A program made the translations under genes and the position numbers. A stretch of 64,000 nt of DNA from Perlucidibaca sp. (GTDB lineage Bacteria; Pseudomonadota; Gammaproteobacteria; Pseudomonadales; Moraxellaceae), in the NCBI GenBank assembly GCA_023265995.1, contig JAHFSA010000002.1:62001-126000 (forward strand), read 5' to 3'. The notes below the pieces were generated by a model that was given only the letters and a program-made list of their open reading frames with translations, did not search any database and had not been told where the DNA came from. Below are positions 47,377 through 56,502 of the stretch, one piece after another (the first letter of the stretch is position 1; the number at the start of each line of letters is the position of its first letter).

Positions 47377-49305
47377 TCACGCCAGCATGCCCTCGGGCAG
47401 CTTCTCTCCGGCAGTGTCCGCCAGCGGCAGATCGAACCAGAAGATAGCTCCGCGCCCGGGCTCCGACTCGTAGCCGATACGACCATGCATCTGCTCCACC
47501 AGCCCGCGACAGATAAACAGTCCCAGCCCGGTGCCACCCTGCTCGCGGGTATCGCTGGAGTCGGCCTGGCCGAAGCGCGTGAAAGCCCTGGGGGCGAAGG
47601 ACGGATCTATGCCCCTGCCGAAATCCTGCACGCTGCAATGCACGAAATCGGCGACCACCCTGACGCGGACAATGACCTGGCCGGCGTCGTGCGAGAAGCG
47701 GATGGCATTGGCCAGCAGGTTGACCAGCACCTGCGCCAGTCTGTCCTCGTCGGCCAGGGCCAGCACGCTGCCGGAGGTCTCCAGCAGCAGGCGGACATGC
47801 TTCCGGGCGGCAATGGGTTGCAGCGACAGCAATACCGTACGCGCCACCTCGGCGACATCAAGCGGTTTGATGCTCAGGCTCATCTGACCCAGGATCAGGC
47901 GATTGGTATCGAGCAGGTCATTGATCAGCTTCTGCAGGCGATCACTGTTGCTGGCGGCCATCTCCAGCATGGTGGCCATGTCGGGCGGGAACTCGCCGAG
48001 CACACCACTGCGCATGAGTTCGAGCGAACCAATGATTGCGGTCAGCGGCGTGCGCAGCTCATGGCTGGCTGTCGAGACGAACTCGTTCTGGGCCTGCAGC
48101 AGGCGACGGCTGTCGCGAATGTCGCGAATGAACACCAGGCAGCCCAGCTGCTCGTGCTGCAGACGAACCACACTGAACTCCACCGGCACGGCCTCGCCCC
48201 GGGGAGGGATCAGCAGCTCGCTCTCGACGGTGCGCGGCTTGCCATCCTGCGGCCCTGCCAGCAGGCCGTCGACACTGGCACGATGAACCGGGGCCACCAC
48301 CTCGCGAAACAGAGAACCACGCGCCACCGCAGCCGAGCGGCCAAGCATGTTCTGCATGACCGGATTGGCCTCGACGATGTGTCCCGACCTGTCCAGCAGC
48401 AGCAGGCCGTGGGGCATATTCTGAAACGCCTCCCGGAACAGACCCAGGCTCTCGTTGAGACTGCCCTGCAGCATGCGCTGACGCCATGTCGCGGCACTCA
48501 GGTAGAAGGTCGTCAGCGTGAACAGCAGCACCAGCGACCAGACCCCCACGGCGACATAATCCATGCCGCCATGGCCAATGCCCGGCTTGCGCCCGGCCAG
48601 CTGCCATTTCATGTCATCCACCGGCATGTCGATGACATGCCAGGAGCCGTGGCCGCGCTCGAGCCGGGTCTGCGGCTCGAACAGGAACTGCAGCTCGACA
48701 CCCTGCCGGGCAGCCCGGGCCCGGATGCCGGACATGATGGCATCCAGGCGCATGACCGTGCTGACCATGCCCCAGTAACGTCCGTCATCGAGAAAGATCG
48801 GCGCGCGATGAATCAGGCCGACACCGCCCTGCACCAGCTTGACGGGTGCATCGATCACCGGCCGGTGACGCTGCATGGCGAGCTGGACCCGGGGCCATTG
48901 CTCGGGCAGGTCGACATAGTCGAGACCCAGCACCTTTTCGTTGCCCTTCAGCGGGTAGACGAATGTGATCCTGTTGTTCGGGGCGAGACCGATGTTGCGG
49001 ACGTAGGGGTTGTAGTCGCGCAGGTTGCGTAACCAGGAGGACGCCTGCTCGGTCGGGATATAGCCATGATTGGCCTGGATATAGGCTGCCACGCCGGAGG
49101 CCAGATACATGACCGAGCTGAGATTCTCCTGAAACTCGGACCTGCTCTCCTCGAGCACCTGGGCCATGGCCCGGGCTTCCTGCTCGTGCAGCTGCCTTGC
49201 CCTGCTGTCGAGAAACATCACGGCAATGGCCGAAGACAGCATGAATACCAGAACGGGCAGATAGAACCGCGCAAGCACCATGCTCATGGTACGCAATGTA
49301 GGCAT
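47377..49305 (-). CDS. Sensor histidine kinase with CHASE and PAS domains
   Basis: The product has 642 residues. Membrane helices lie at about 10-32 and 262-285, enclosing a CHASE sensor domain (IGLAPNNRITFVYPLKGNE, then GLIHRAPIF). A PAS domain spans about 300-400, the H-box is STASHELRTPLTAI, and the ATPase has NLLANAIRFS and GGTGLGLFI. There is no receiver or Hpt domain and no adjacent response regulator, so it is an orphan kinase. The start codon is not settled by a ribosome-binding site (49305 or 49287). CHASE domains usually sense small extracellular molecules. Confidence 0.9.
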   Translation of the reverse strand: MPTLRTMSMVLARFYLPVLVFMLSSAIAVMFLDSRARQLHEQEARAMAQVLEESRSEFQENLSSVMYLASGVAAYIQANHGYIPTEQASSWLRNLRDYNPYVRNIGLAPNNRITFVYPLKGNEKVLGLDYVDLPEQWPRVQLAMQRHRPVIDAPVKLVQGGVGLIHRAPIFLDDGRYWGMVSTVMRLDAIMSGIRARAARQGVELQFLFEPQTRLERGHGSWHVIDMPVDDMKWQLAGRKPGIGHGGMDYVAVGVWSLVLLFTLTTFYLSAATWRQRMLQGSLNESLGLFREAFQNMPHGLLLLDRSGHIVEANPVMQNMLGRSAAVARGSLFREVVAPVHRASVDGLLAGPQDGKPRTVESELLIPPRGEAVPVEFSVVRLQHEQLGCLVFIRDIRDSRRLLQAQNEFVSTASHELRTPLTAIIGSLELMRSGVLGEFPPDMATMLEMAASNSDRLQKLINDLLDTNRLILGQMSLSIKPLDVAEVARTVLLSLQPIAARKHVRLLLETSGSVLALADEDRLAQVLVNLLANAIRFSHDAGQVIVRVRVVADFVHCSVQDFGRGIDPSFAPRAFTRFGQADSSDTREQGGTGLGLFICRGLVEQMHGRIGYESEPGRGAIFWFDLPLADTAGEKLPEGMLA

Positions 49306-49438
49306 ATGCGCTGCTACCAGCGAAGGTAAGTCGACAGATGTGAATCCTACAACGCGGCAGGCCTCACGCCAGACATGTTCTGTTGGAACGTTGTGCTGTT
49401 TTGTTTTCCGCTGCCGCTTCCCGCAGCCCGGCGGGCTT

Positions 49439-50212
49439 CTAGCCGGGCCTGTGCTTCCCTGTCACGGAAGAACCCTGCACACAGGCCTGCAGGGCCGCGA
49501 TATCGACGAGAGTGAACGCACCCGGCTCGGCGCGCAGCCAGCCGCGCTCACGAAAGTCGGAGACATGCTGGCTCACGCTCTGGCGGGTGGCGCCCAGCAT
49601 CTGCGCCAGCTCCTCCTGCGACAACCGCATGGCGATCAGGATGCCCTCCGGCGTGACCTCGCCGTACAGATAGGCCAGTTGCAGCAGGCGCTTGGCCAGC
49701 CGCGCGCGGATGTCGAGCACGGCCTGATCCTCGACCACCGTCAACAGTCCGCGTACCCAGCGCAGCAGCAAGCGGGTGAAGTGGCGGTAGTAATGCGGCT
49801 CGTTATCCAGAATGCCCAGCAGCAGATGACGCGGCAGAAAACGCACGACAGTGTCGCCATGGGCATGACAGCTCGACGGACTGGGCTCGCCATCGAGACA
49901 GGACACCAGACCGACGCAGCTGCCGGGCTCGAACAGGTAGAGCAGGGTTTCCCTGCCATCCTCGGTCACCGAGCTGGCCCTGACCTCGCCCGACTGAATG
50001 AAATAGATCCCTTCCGTGCGCTCGCCCTTGTGGAACAGCATCTCGCCATTACGGTAGGCACGCGGCTGGGTGGCCTGCATGAGCAAAGGCAGCAGCTCAG
50101 GCGGCAAGCTGCTCAGCCACTCGCCCAGCGCGACCGAATCCAGCCCGTAGGAAGGCAGCAGAGCCCTTAATTCCGCCTGATGTAAATTTTTTGACAGCGG
50201 CATTTCGTTCAT
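49439..50212 (-). CDS. CRP/FNR family transcriptional regulator
   Basis: The product has 257 residues. A cyclic-nucleotide-binding-like domain spans about 30-150 (FHKGERTEGIYFIQSGEVRAS; LFEPGSCVGLVSCLDGEPSP), then the dimer helix and a CRP-type helix-turn-helix (LSQEELAQMLGATRQSVSQHVSDFRERGWL). FNR-type N-terminal cysteines are missing, so it is not an iron-sulfur oxygen sensor. It diverges from the lipase operon with only 46 bases between, so it likely controls that operon. Starts at 50212 or 50203 are possible. Confidence 0.88.
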   Translation of the reverse strand: MNEMPLSKNLHQAELRALLPSYGLDSVALGEWLSSLPPELLPLLMQATQPRAYRNGEMLFHKGERTEGIYFIQSGEVRASSVTEDGRETLLYLFEPGSCVGLVSCLDGEPSPSSCHAHGDTVVRFLPRHLLLGILDNEPHYYRHFTRLLLRWVRGLLTVVEDQAVLDIRARLAKRLLQLAYLYGEVTPEGILIAMRLSQEELAQMLGATRQSVSQHVSDFRERGWLRAEPGAFTLVDIAALQACVQGSSVTGKHRPG

Positions 50213-50258
50213 CAGGCGACCATTCCATGGATAACCAGAGCGCCGGAGCGCGACAAGA

Positions 50259-51602
50259 ATGGCAAGAATGCACCTCAAACGCCTGGGATTGATCGCGGGC
50301 GCGACCCTGATGTCTGCGATGCTCGCGGCCTGCAATACAGATAACAGCACGGTCACATCCGGTCAATCGGCGCAGAACCAGCAGCAGCCGAACGATCCGA
50401 CGCCGACGGACCCGGTCGCCGACCTGAGCAAAGTCCCCTTCGCGCCGACGCCGGATGCCGACACCTTCTTCGCCCAGCCAGCGCCCTTCCCCGATGTCGC
50501 GCCCGGCACCATCCTGAAGTCGCGCGAGGTCAAACTGACCCTGTTCGGCGGCCTGCCCGTGCCGCACAAGGCCTGGCAGCTGCAATTCGCCACGCGTGAT
50601 GTGCGCGGCCACGCGCTGGCCGCCGTGACCACCGTGGTACTGCCGGACGCGGCGAATGCCGACACGCCGCTGCTGTCGCTGCAGTACGCCTCGGACTCGC
50701 TGGGCGCGCAGTGCGAACCCTCGCACGCCCTCACCGGCGGCACCGCCAATACGGTCAGCCAGGCCGAAGGCGCCAAGCTGCTGGAGGCTCTGCGTCGCGG
50801 CTGGGCCGTCGCCGTGCCCGATCACCAGGGCCCCTACTCCGCCTACGAGGCCGGCCGCCTGCAGGGCCAGATCACCCTCGACGGCATCCGCGCCGCGCTG
50901 GCCTTCAAACCCATGGGCCTGAAGCCGCAAACACCGGTCGGCATGATGGGCTACTCCGGCGGCTCGCATCCCAGCCTGTGGGCCGCGTCGTTCCGCAAGG
51001 ACTACGCGCCCGAGCTGAACATCGTCGGCGTCTCGGCCGGCGGCGTCGCCGCCAACGTCATCGAGGTCGCGCGCCTGACCGACACCAATCCGCTCAACCA
51101 GCCCTTCTTCTCGCTGGTCTTCATGGCCATCGAAGGCATCAACCGCGCCTACCCGGAGCTGGTCACGCCCTACCTCAACGACAAGGGCATCCAGGCCTTC
51201 AAGGCCATGAAGGACGGCTGCGCCGGCGGCACCACCGACAACAATCCGATGAGCCGCCCGTTCGGACACCTCGACGACTACACCACCGTGAAGGATCTGC
51301 TCGATGGCCCCAGCACGAAGGCTCTGGCCGCGCAGATCAACCTGCCGCAGGCCGGCCACGCCCCCGACACCGATGTCTTCGTCTATCACGCTGCTACCGA
51401 CGAGCTGCTGCCGGTCGCCGGCGTCGACACCATGGTCGACGCCTGGTGCCAGGCCGGCAGCAAGGTGCACTACTTCCGCGGCCCGGTGGGAGAGCACCTG
51501 ATGTTCGATGTCGTGATATTTCCCTTCGCTTTCGACTACATGGCCAGCCGCTTCGCCGGCGGCCTGCCCGGCTTCCTGCCAACCACCACCAGCTGCAACT
51601 GA
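50259..51602 (+). CDS. Secreted LIP-family lipase/esterase, lipoprotein
   Basis: The product has 447 residues. The signal peptide ends in a lipobox LAAC (about 22-25), followed by a Gln/Pro/Thr linker. The catalytic serine lies in GMMGYSGGSHPS, with VYHAATDELLPVAG holding the Asp and GEHLMF the His, as in the secretory lipase (PF03583-type) family. It probably releases acyl chains outside the inner membrane. It is the first gene of a three-gene cluster divergent from the CRP/FNR regulator. Confidence 0.85.
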   Translation: MARMHLKRLGLIAGATLMSAMLAACNTDNSTVTSGQSAQNQQQPNDPTPTDPVADLSKVPFAPTPDADTFFAQPAPFPDVAPGTILKSREVKLTLFGGLPVPHKAWQLQFATRDVRGHALAAVTTVVLPDAANADTPLLSLQYASDSLGAQCEPSHALTGGTANTVSQAEGAKLLEALRRGWAVAVPDHQGPYSAYEAGRLQGQITLDGIRAALAFKPMGLKPQTPVGMMGYSGGSHPSLWAASFRKDYAPELNIVGVSAGGVAANVIEVARLTDTNPLNQPFFSLVFMAIEGINRAYPELVTPYLNDKGIQAFKAMKDGCAGGTTDNNPMSRPFGHLDDYTTVKDLLDGPSTKALAAQINLPQAGHAPDTDVFVYHAATDELLPVAGVDTMVDAWCQAGSKVHYFRGPVGEHLMFDVVIFPFAFDYMASRFAGGLPGFLPTTTSCN

Positions 51603-51632
51603 GGCGCCGGCAGACCGGTGCATGGAGACAAC

Positions 51633-52634
51633 ATGACGCAAGACATCCGCCAGATAACCGTCATCGGCGCCGGCGTGATCGGCCTGTCCTGGACCGCGCT
51701 GTTCCTGGCGCACGGCCTGCACGTCACCGTCCACGATATCGCGCCGGACGCCGAGACACGGATACGCAAAGGCCTGGCGCGACTCAAGCCAGGTCTGCGC
51801 GCACTTGACCTGTCCTGCGAGGGCTGGGATGCCCGGCTGCACGTCGAGCCAGATCTGGCGCGCGCCGTGGCGGATGCCGATCTGGTGCAGGAGAACGGCC
51901 CTGACCGCATCGCCTTCAAGCGTGCGCTGTGGGCGCGAGTCGAGCAGCACGCGCCGGCGCACGCCCTGCTGCTGTCCTCCAGCTCCGGCATCCCGACCCG
52001 TCAGCAGGCCAGGGACATGCACGCGCCCGGCCGCCTGATGATCGGACACCCCTTCAACCCGCCGCATCTGATCCCGCTGGTCGAGGTCGCGCCGCACCGG
52101 CAGACGCCGCCGGCACTGGCGCAGCGCGCCCTGCGCTTCTATCGCAGCATAGGCAAGCACCCCATGCTGCTGCGCAAGGAAGTCCCCGGCTTCGTCGCCA
52201 ACCGCCTGCAGGCCGCGCTGCTGCGCGAAGCCGTGCTCATGGTGAAATGGGGCGTGGTCAGCGTCGACGAGCTGGATGACATCGTGACCCATTCCATCGG
52301 CCTGCGCTGGGCCACCGGAGGCCCCTTCCTGTCCTTCCACCTCGGCGGCGGCGCCACCGGCTTCAGCGGCTTCCTCAAGCACTTCGCGCGCGGCGTGCAA
52401 CTGCTCTGGCTGCACTCCAAGCTCTCGCCCGTGCGCTTCAGCCGGCACATGAACAAGATGCTGCTGGCACAGATCGACGACTCCTTCGGCCAGGTGCCAT
52501 TGACCGAGCTGGAGGCCGAACGCGACCGGCGCCAGATCGCCCTGCTCAAGCAGGACTTCACGCGCACGGCAGGCTACGCTGACGCCACCGCCATCGCCCC
52601 TGCCGCCGGAGATCACGATGCCCACGCCCGTTGA
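51633..52634 (+). CDS. 3-hydroxyacyl-CoA dehydrogenase family protein
   Basis: The product has 333 residues. The NAD-binding loop is VIGAGVIGLSW at about 10-20, the catalytic His region is GHPFNPPHLIPLVEV, and EVPGFVANRLQAALLREA marks the dimer domain. It resembles the short HBD/L-carnitine-dehydrogenase-like subfamily, not the fused FadB. ATG 51633 has GGAG five bases upstream. It would oxidise a 3-hydroxyacyl-CoA or a related 3-hydroxy acid. Its end overlaps the next gene by 17 bases. Confidence 0.87.
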   Translation: MTQDIRQITVIGAGVIGLSWTALFLAHGLHVTVHDIAPDAETRIRKGLARLKPGLRALDLSCEGWDARLHVEPDLARAVADADLVQENGPDRIAFKRALWARVEQHAPAHALLLSSSSGIPTRQQARDMHAPGRLMIGHPFNPPHLIPLVEVAPHRQTPPALAQRALRFYRSIGKHPMLLRKEVPGFVANRLQAALLREAVLMVKWGVVSVDELDDIVTHSIGLRWATGGPFLSFHLGGGATGFSGFLKHFARGVQLLWLHSKLSPVRFSRHMNKMLLAQIDDSFGQVPLTELEAERDRRQIALLKQDFTRTAGYADATAIAPAAGDHDAHAR

Positions 52635-53256
52635 ACATCAGCTGACGCCGCCCGGCGGCTGGCAAACCCCGGGCCGCGTGCGCCTGGGACCGCTGGCACC
52701 GGAAGACGCCAGCCTGCGCCAGCGCCTGCTCAGCGAACTCACCGTGCGCATCGGCAAGGTCAACGCCGCCAACCTGTTCCTCATGCTGCTGCGCAACGTG
52801 CGCCTGTTCTGGGCCTGGCTGACCTTCGCGCGCAAGCTCATGCCTTACGGCCGCCTGGAGCGCCGCGACACCGAACTGGCCATCCTGCGCGTGGGCTGGA
52901 ACTGCCGCTCACGCTACGAATGGGGGCAGCATGTCGACATCGGCCTGCGCGCCGGCATCAGCGCCGCCGACATCGCCCGCGTCGCGCGCGGACCGCAGGC
53001 CGAGGGTTGGGATGAGCGGGCGCGCGCCATCCTGCAGGCCTGCGACGAGATCCATGCCGACAAGATGATCGCCGAGCCCACCTGGCAGCAGCTGGTGGCG
53101 CACTATGACGAAAGGCTCCTGCTGGAGCTGGTGATGCTGATCAATCACTACGAGATGCTGGCCGGGGTGCTCAACAGCACCGGCCTGGAGCTGGATTCCA
53201 GCCTGGAGAGCGTGCTGGCCGAGGCGGACATTCATGGTGATGCCCGCCGCTCCTGA
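52618..53256 (+). CDS. Carboxymuconolactone decarboxylase / AhpD-like protein
   Basis: The product has 212 residues. The CMD core is near 80-125: RRDTELAILRVGWNCRSRYEWGQHVDIGLRAG is split across the usual E and H positions (E...YEW..H). The CxxC of true AhpD peroxidase reductases is absent, so it is more like the CMD group, whose members include lactone decarboxylases and proteins of unknown role. GGAG six bases before ATG 52618 supports the start. It ends the CRP-linked cluster. Confidence 0.8.
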   Translation: MPTPVEHQLTPPGGWQTPGRVRLGPLAPEDASLRQRLLSELTVRIGKVNAANLFLMLLRNVRLFWAWLTFARKLMPYGRLERRDTELAILRVGWNCRSRYEWGQHVDIGLRAGISAADIARVARGPQAEGWDERARAILQACDEIHADKMIAEPTWQQLVAHYDERLLLELVMLINHYEMLAGVLNSTGLELDSSLESVLAEADIHGDARRS

Positions 53257-53275
53257 GGAGTTGCAGCCGGAAACG

Positions 53276-53314
53276 AAAAAGCCCGCCAGGCTTGCGCCGG
53301 GCGGGCTTTTCGTA
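53276..53314. terminator. Bidirectional terminator between the CMD gene and tRNA-Val
   Basis: AAAAGCCCGCC and GGCGGGCTTTT form an 11-pair stem with an 11-base loop. It ends both the plus-strand cluster and the minus-strand tRNA. The left arm is preceded by the 16-base sequence shared with two other terminators. Confidence 0.9.
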
Positions 53315-53317
53315 ATT

Positions 53318-53394
53318 TGGTAGGCACTAGCAGACTCGAACTGCTGACCCCCACCATGTCAAGGTGGTGCTCTAACCAACTGAGCTAAGCGCCT
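53318..53394 (-). tRNA. tRNA-Val (GAC anticodon)
   Basis: It is a 77-base cloverleaf with CCA encoded. Acceptor arms AGGCGCT and AGTGCCT pair with one G-T. The loop TTGACAT gives anticodon GAC at 53358-53360. Its 3' portion is repeated in inverted orientation at 56503-56527. Confidence 0.96.
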
Positions 53395-53541
53395 AATGTC
53401 TTCAGCGTGTTCACTGAAGAGGCGCGCATGATACTCAAGCCAGATGCGGCTGACAACATGTGGCAACGCTCAAGTGCCGAAAATTGCAGCAAAGACACCT
53501 GCGCGCTTGCCTTTCACGGCTTTCCGCGATTTCATGAGGCC

Positions 53542-53943
53542 ATGAACACCACGTTACGCACCCTCCTGCTCGCGCTGCTGGCACTGATTGCCATGGCTGC
53601 GCGCGCCATGCCCTGCCCGATGACACCGGCCCTGCCCGTTGCCGTCGAGGCCGCGCATGACGGGCATTGCGCGGGTCCGGCCGGCCAACTGGCAGACCCG
53701 GCGGCGGCGAGCCACCGTGCCGTCATGAGCCTGGGCGACTGCCTTGCCGCTCAGCCCGGCGTGCCGCAGACACCCGCCGCAGCGCTGGCAGCTCCTGCCC
53801 ATGTCGAGCCCGCGCCTCTGCCGGGCCTGCCCGAACTGATCACCACCCGCGTCATCGACCGTGCTCCGCCAGCACAGCCACCGCCTCTGACACAGGCCCT
53901 GGCCAGCCGGCTCTGGTCATCCACGCAGCGCCTGCTGCTGTAA
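53542..53943 (+). CDS. CopL-like small secreted protein of the copper cluster
   Basis: The product has 133 residues. A signal peptide (LRTLLLALLALIAMAARA) is followed by a short mature part with scattered Cys, His and Met (AMPCPMT, HDGHC, GDCLAAQ) and a proline-rich C-terminus. It matches no family I can name with certainty, but its size, export signal, metal-ligand residues and place before copA recall CopL/DUF2946 proteins of copLAB loci. The ATG at 53542 fits the signal peptide; an in-frame upstream ATG does not. Confidence 0.65.
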   Translation: MNTTLRTLLLALLALIAMAARAMPCPMTPALPVAVEAAHDGHCAGPAGQLADPAAASHRAVMSLGDCLAAQPGVPQTPAAALAAPAHVEPAPLPGLPELITTRVIDRAPPAQPPPLTQALASRLWSSTQRLLL

Positions 53944-54017
53944 GCACGTCGCAACACCGCCTGCAACGAGCGCCGGCCGCCACCGGCCATCCTTCACGTG
54001 TTTGCGAGAAAATCATC

Positions 54018-55760
54018 ATGCCCCTGACCGGCAACCACTCATGGCAGCAAGCGTCACGCCTGCTGGCCGCTCTCCTCTTGCTGCTGCCCGGCACGCCGCC
54101 CCTGGCTGCTGCGGTGCAACTCGTCATTGCCCGCGAAAACATCCGCATCGACGATCAGCAGGCGCAGAAAATCACCCTCAACGGCCAGCTGCCCGGCCCG
54201 ACCCTGCACTTCAAGGAAGACGAGCAGGCCGAGATCACGGTCACCAATCATCTCGACGTGCCCTCCTCCATCCACTGGCATGGCCTGCTGCTGCCCGGTG
54301 CCATGGATGGCGTTCCGGGCCTCAACGGCTTCCACGGCATTGCACCCGGACAGTCCTTCACCTACCGTTTTCCGCTGCGTCAGGCCGGCACCTACTGGTA
54401 TCACGCGCATTCGCAGCTGCAGGAACAGGATGGTCTCTACGGCTCGCTGGTGATCGCGCCCGGGACCGCTACCGCGCCTGAGCCGGAGCGCGACTACGTC
54501 GTGCTGCTGTCGGAGTTCCACCCTGACAGCCCGGAAACCATCCTGCACAAGCTCAAGGCCATTCCCGGCTACTACAACAGCAGCCGGCGCACGCTGGTCG
54601 ACCTGTTCACCACGGCAAGGCGTGATGGCTGGCGCGCGGCGCTGGCCGACCGCAAGGCCTGGGGCGAAATGCGCATGGACCCGACCGATCTGGCCGATGT
54701 CGGTGGCTACACCTTCCTGGTCAACGGCAAGTCGCCGCAGGCCAACTGGACCGGCCTGTTCACTCCGGGCGAGCGCGTGCGCCTGCGCGTCATCAACGCC
54801 GCCGCCATGTCGTTCTTCGATTTCCGCATACCAGGGCTCAAGCTCGAGGTCGTTGCCGCCGACGGTCGCGAGGTGAAACCGGTCAGCGTCGACGAATTCC
54901 GCATCGGGCCGGCGGAGACCTATGACGTCATCGTCACGCCTGGCAGCGCACCGGCCTACAGCATCGCGGCCGAGGCCCTGGACCGCAGCGGCATGGCCCT
55001 GGCCACGCTGGCCGTGCACGAGGGACTGCGCGCCGACCGGCCGCAGCCGCGTCGTCGCAGCGAGCTGACCATGGCCGACATGGGCATGGCGCATGCCGGA
55101 GCCAGTCACGACATGGCTGCCATGGATGACATGCCCGACATGCCGGGCATGCCGGGCATGCCGGGCATGCAGCATGACAAGCACGAAGCGGCAGCAGCGG
55201 CCAGCCCGGCCAAGCCCGGCGGCTGGGCCGATGCCGACACGCCGGAGGGTCAGCGCGCCCTGCGCTACGAGGACCTGGAGAGCCTGCACGGCCAGAGCGA
55301 TGTGCGGGCGCCGGAACGCGATGTGCTCATCCGCCTGACCGGCAACATGGAGCGCTACAGCTGGACGCTCAACGGCAAGCCCGAGCGCGAGGCCGAGCCG
55401 CTGCGCCTGCGACAGGGCGAGCGCGTGCGTCTGAAGTTCGTCAACGAAACCATGATGGCCCACCCCATGCACCTGCACGGCATGTTCGTGCAGCTGGAGA
55501 ACGGCCGCGCGGCCGCCGCCATGCCGGACAAGCACACCCTTGTCGTGCCGCCGGGAGGAAGCCTGTCGGTGCTGCTCTCGGTCACCGAGCCGGGCGAATG
55601 GGCGCTGCACTGCCATCTGCTCTACCACATGGCCAGCGGCATGATGAGCAAGGTCGTGGTGGACCGCCTGGATGCCGCTCCGGATAGCGCCACGAATACC
55701 GCACAGCCGGCAGCAGCGCCCGCCATGCCGTCGGGAGGGCACGCCCATGACCATCATTAA
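54018..55760 (+). CDS. copA: Multicopper oxidase CopA (periplasmic copper resistance)
   Basis: The product has 580 residues. Copper ligands are visible: HWHG (86-89), WYHAH (127-131), HPMHLHG near 483 and HCHLLYHM near 541. A Met-rich insert (MDDMPDMPGMPGMPGMQ) near 370-386 should bind extra copper. The enzyme oxidises Cu(I) in the periplasm. Most CopA proteins have a twin-arginine signal; here the N-terminus (QASRLLAALLLLLPG) looks like a Sec signal. ATG 54018 is the start by family comparison. It overlaps copB by 14 bases. Confidence 0.93.
   Translation: MPLTGNHSWQQASRLLAALLLLLPGTPPLAAAVQLVIARENIRIDDQQAQKITLNGQLPGPTLHFKEDEQAEITVTNHLDVPSSIHWHGLLLPGAMDGVPGLNGFHGIAPGQSFTYRFPLRQAGTYWYHAHSQLQEQDGLYGSLVIAPGTATAPEPERDYVVLLSEFHPDSPETILHKLKAIPGYYNSSRRTLVDLFTTARRDGWRAALADRKAWGEMRMDPTDLADVGGYTFLVNGKSPQANWTGLFTPGERVRLRVINAAAMSFFDFRIPGLKLEVVAADGREVKPVSVDEFRIGPAETYDVIVTPGSAPAYSIAAEALDRSGMALATLAVHEGLRADRPQPRRRSELTMADMGMAHAGASHDMAAMDDMPDMPGMPGMPGMQHDKHEAAAAASPAKPGGWADADTPEGQRALRYEDLESLHGQSDVRAPERDVLIRLTGNMERYSWTLNGKPEREAEPLRLRQGERVRLKFVNETMMAHPMHLHGMFVQLENGRAAAAMPDKHTLVVPPGGSLSVLLSVTEPGEWALHCHLLYHMASGMMSKVVVDRLDAAPDSATNTAQPAAAPAMPSGGHAHDHH
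55141..55167 (+). repeat. Tandem repeat in copA (three nine-base units)
   Basis: TGCCGGGCA is repeated three times in a row and encodes Met-Pro-Gly units. Each unit is almost its own reverse complement, so slippage could change the number of methionines. Confidence 0.8.
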
Positions 55761-56472
55761 GCCGCTGCTGCTGACCACGCTGCTTGGCCTGAGCAGCCTG
55801 GCCGAGGCCATGATCGCGCCCGGACACGGCCACGCGCCGTTAGCCTGGGCAGGTCAGGTCGAACTCGACCACTCGCGCGACAAGCAGGCTGCCGGCCTGA
55901 CGACCTGGGATGGCCGCCTCTGGCTCGGAGATGACCGCAACCGCCTGCTGCTGCGCAGCGCAGGCGAGCACCGGGATGGACGCACGGAAAGTGCCGAGCT
56001 CTGGGCACTGGCCAGCCACAACGTCAGCACCTTCTGGGATGTCCAGGCCGGTCTGCGCGCCGATACGGCTGCCGACAGCGAACAGTACGCCGTGGTCGGC
56101 ATCGAGGGTCTGGCGCCCTACTTTTTCGACAGCGAGCTGCATGCCTTTGTCGATCGCGATGGCAATGTCGCGTTGCGTGCACACCAGAGCGTGGATGTAC
56201 GGGTAACGCAGAAACTCATCCTGCAGCCCGGCCTGGAGCTGAATGCCGGGCTGCAGCGCGAAGAGAGGAGTAACGGGGACAGCCGGCTGGAGCGCGGCCT
56301 GCGCAGCAGCGAGATCGGCCTGCAACTGCGCTACGAGCTGCGGCGTGAATTCGCCCCCTATGTCGAATGGGTGCGCGAACGCCGCCATGGCGAGACCGCC
56401 GACGGACAGCGCGCCGCCGGTGAGCACACCGGTGACAGCAGCTGGCGGCTGGGGGTGATGCTGCGCTTCTAG
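55747..56472 (+). CDS. copB: Copper resistance outer-membrane protein CopB
   Basis: The product has 241 residues. A signal peptide ending near AEA is followed by the CopB/PcoB beta-barrel sequence (ELDHSRDKQAAGLTTWDGRLWLG is split; ELWALASHNVSTFWDVQAGLR; PGLELNAGLQ) and a C-terminal aromatic residue (LGVMLRF), as in outer-membrane barrels. It lacks the long Met/His-rich N-terminal region of longer CopB proteins, keeping only HGHAP. GGAGGG upstream supports ATG 55747. Confidence 0.9.
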   Translation: MTIIKPLLLTTLLGLSSLAEAMIAPGHGHAPLAWAGQVELDHSRDKQAAGLTTWDGRLWLGDDRNRLLLRSAGEHRDGRTESAELWALASHNVSTFWDVQAGLRADTAADSEQYAVVGIEGLAPYFFDSELHAFVDRDGNVALRAHQSVDVRVTQKLILQPGLELNAGLQREERSNGDSRLERGLRSSEIGLQLRYELRREFAPYVEWVRERRHGETADGQRAAGEHTGDSSWRLGVMLRF

Positions 56473-56502
56473 CGCCGGCCGATTGACATCTGTGGGGAGC
56501 CA

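Noticed and set aside
50097..52625. Minus-strand open frame of about 842 codons opposite the lipase and hydroxyacyl-CoA dehydrogenase genes
   Set aside because: It covers two recognised plus-strand genes and the regulator start, has no ribosome-binding site and no recognisable domain.
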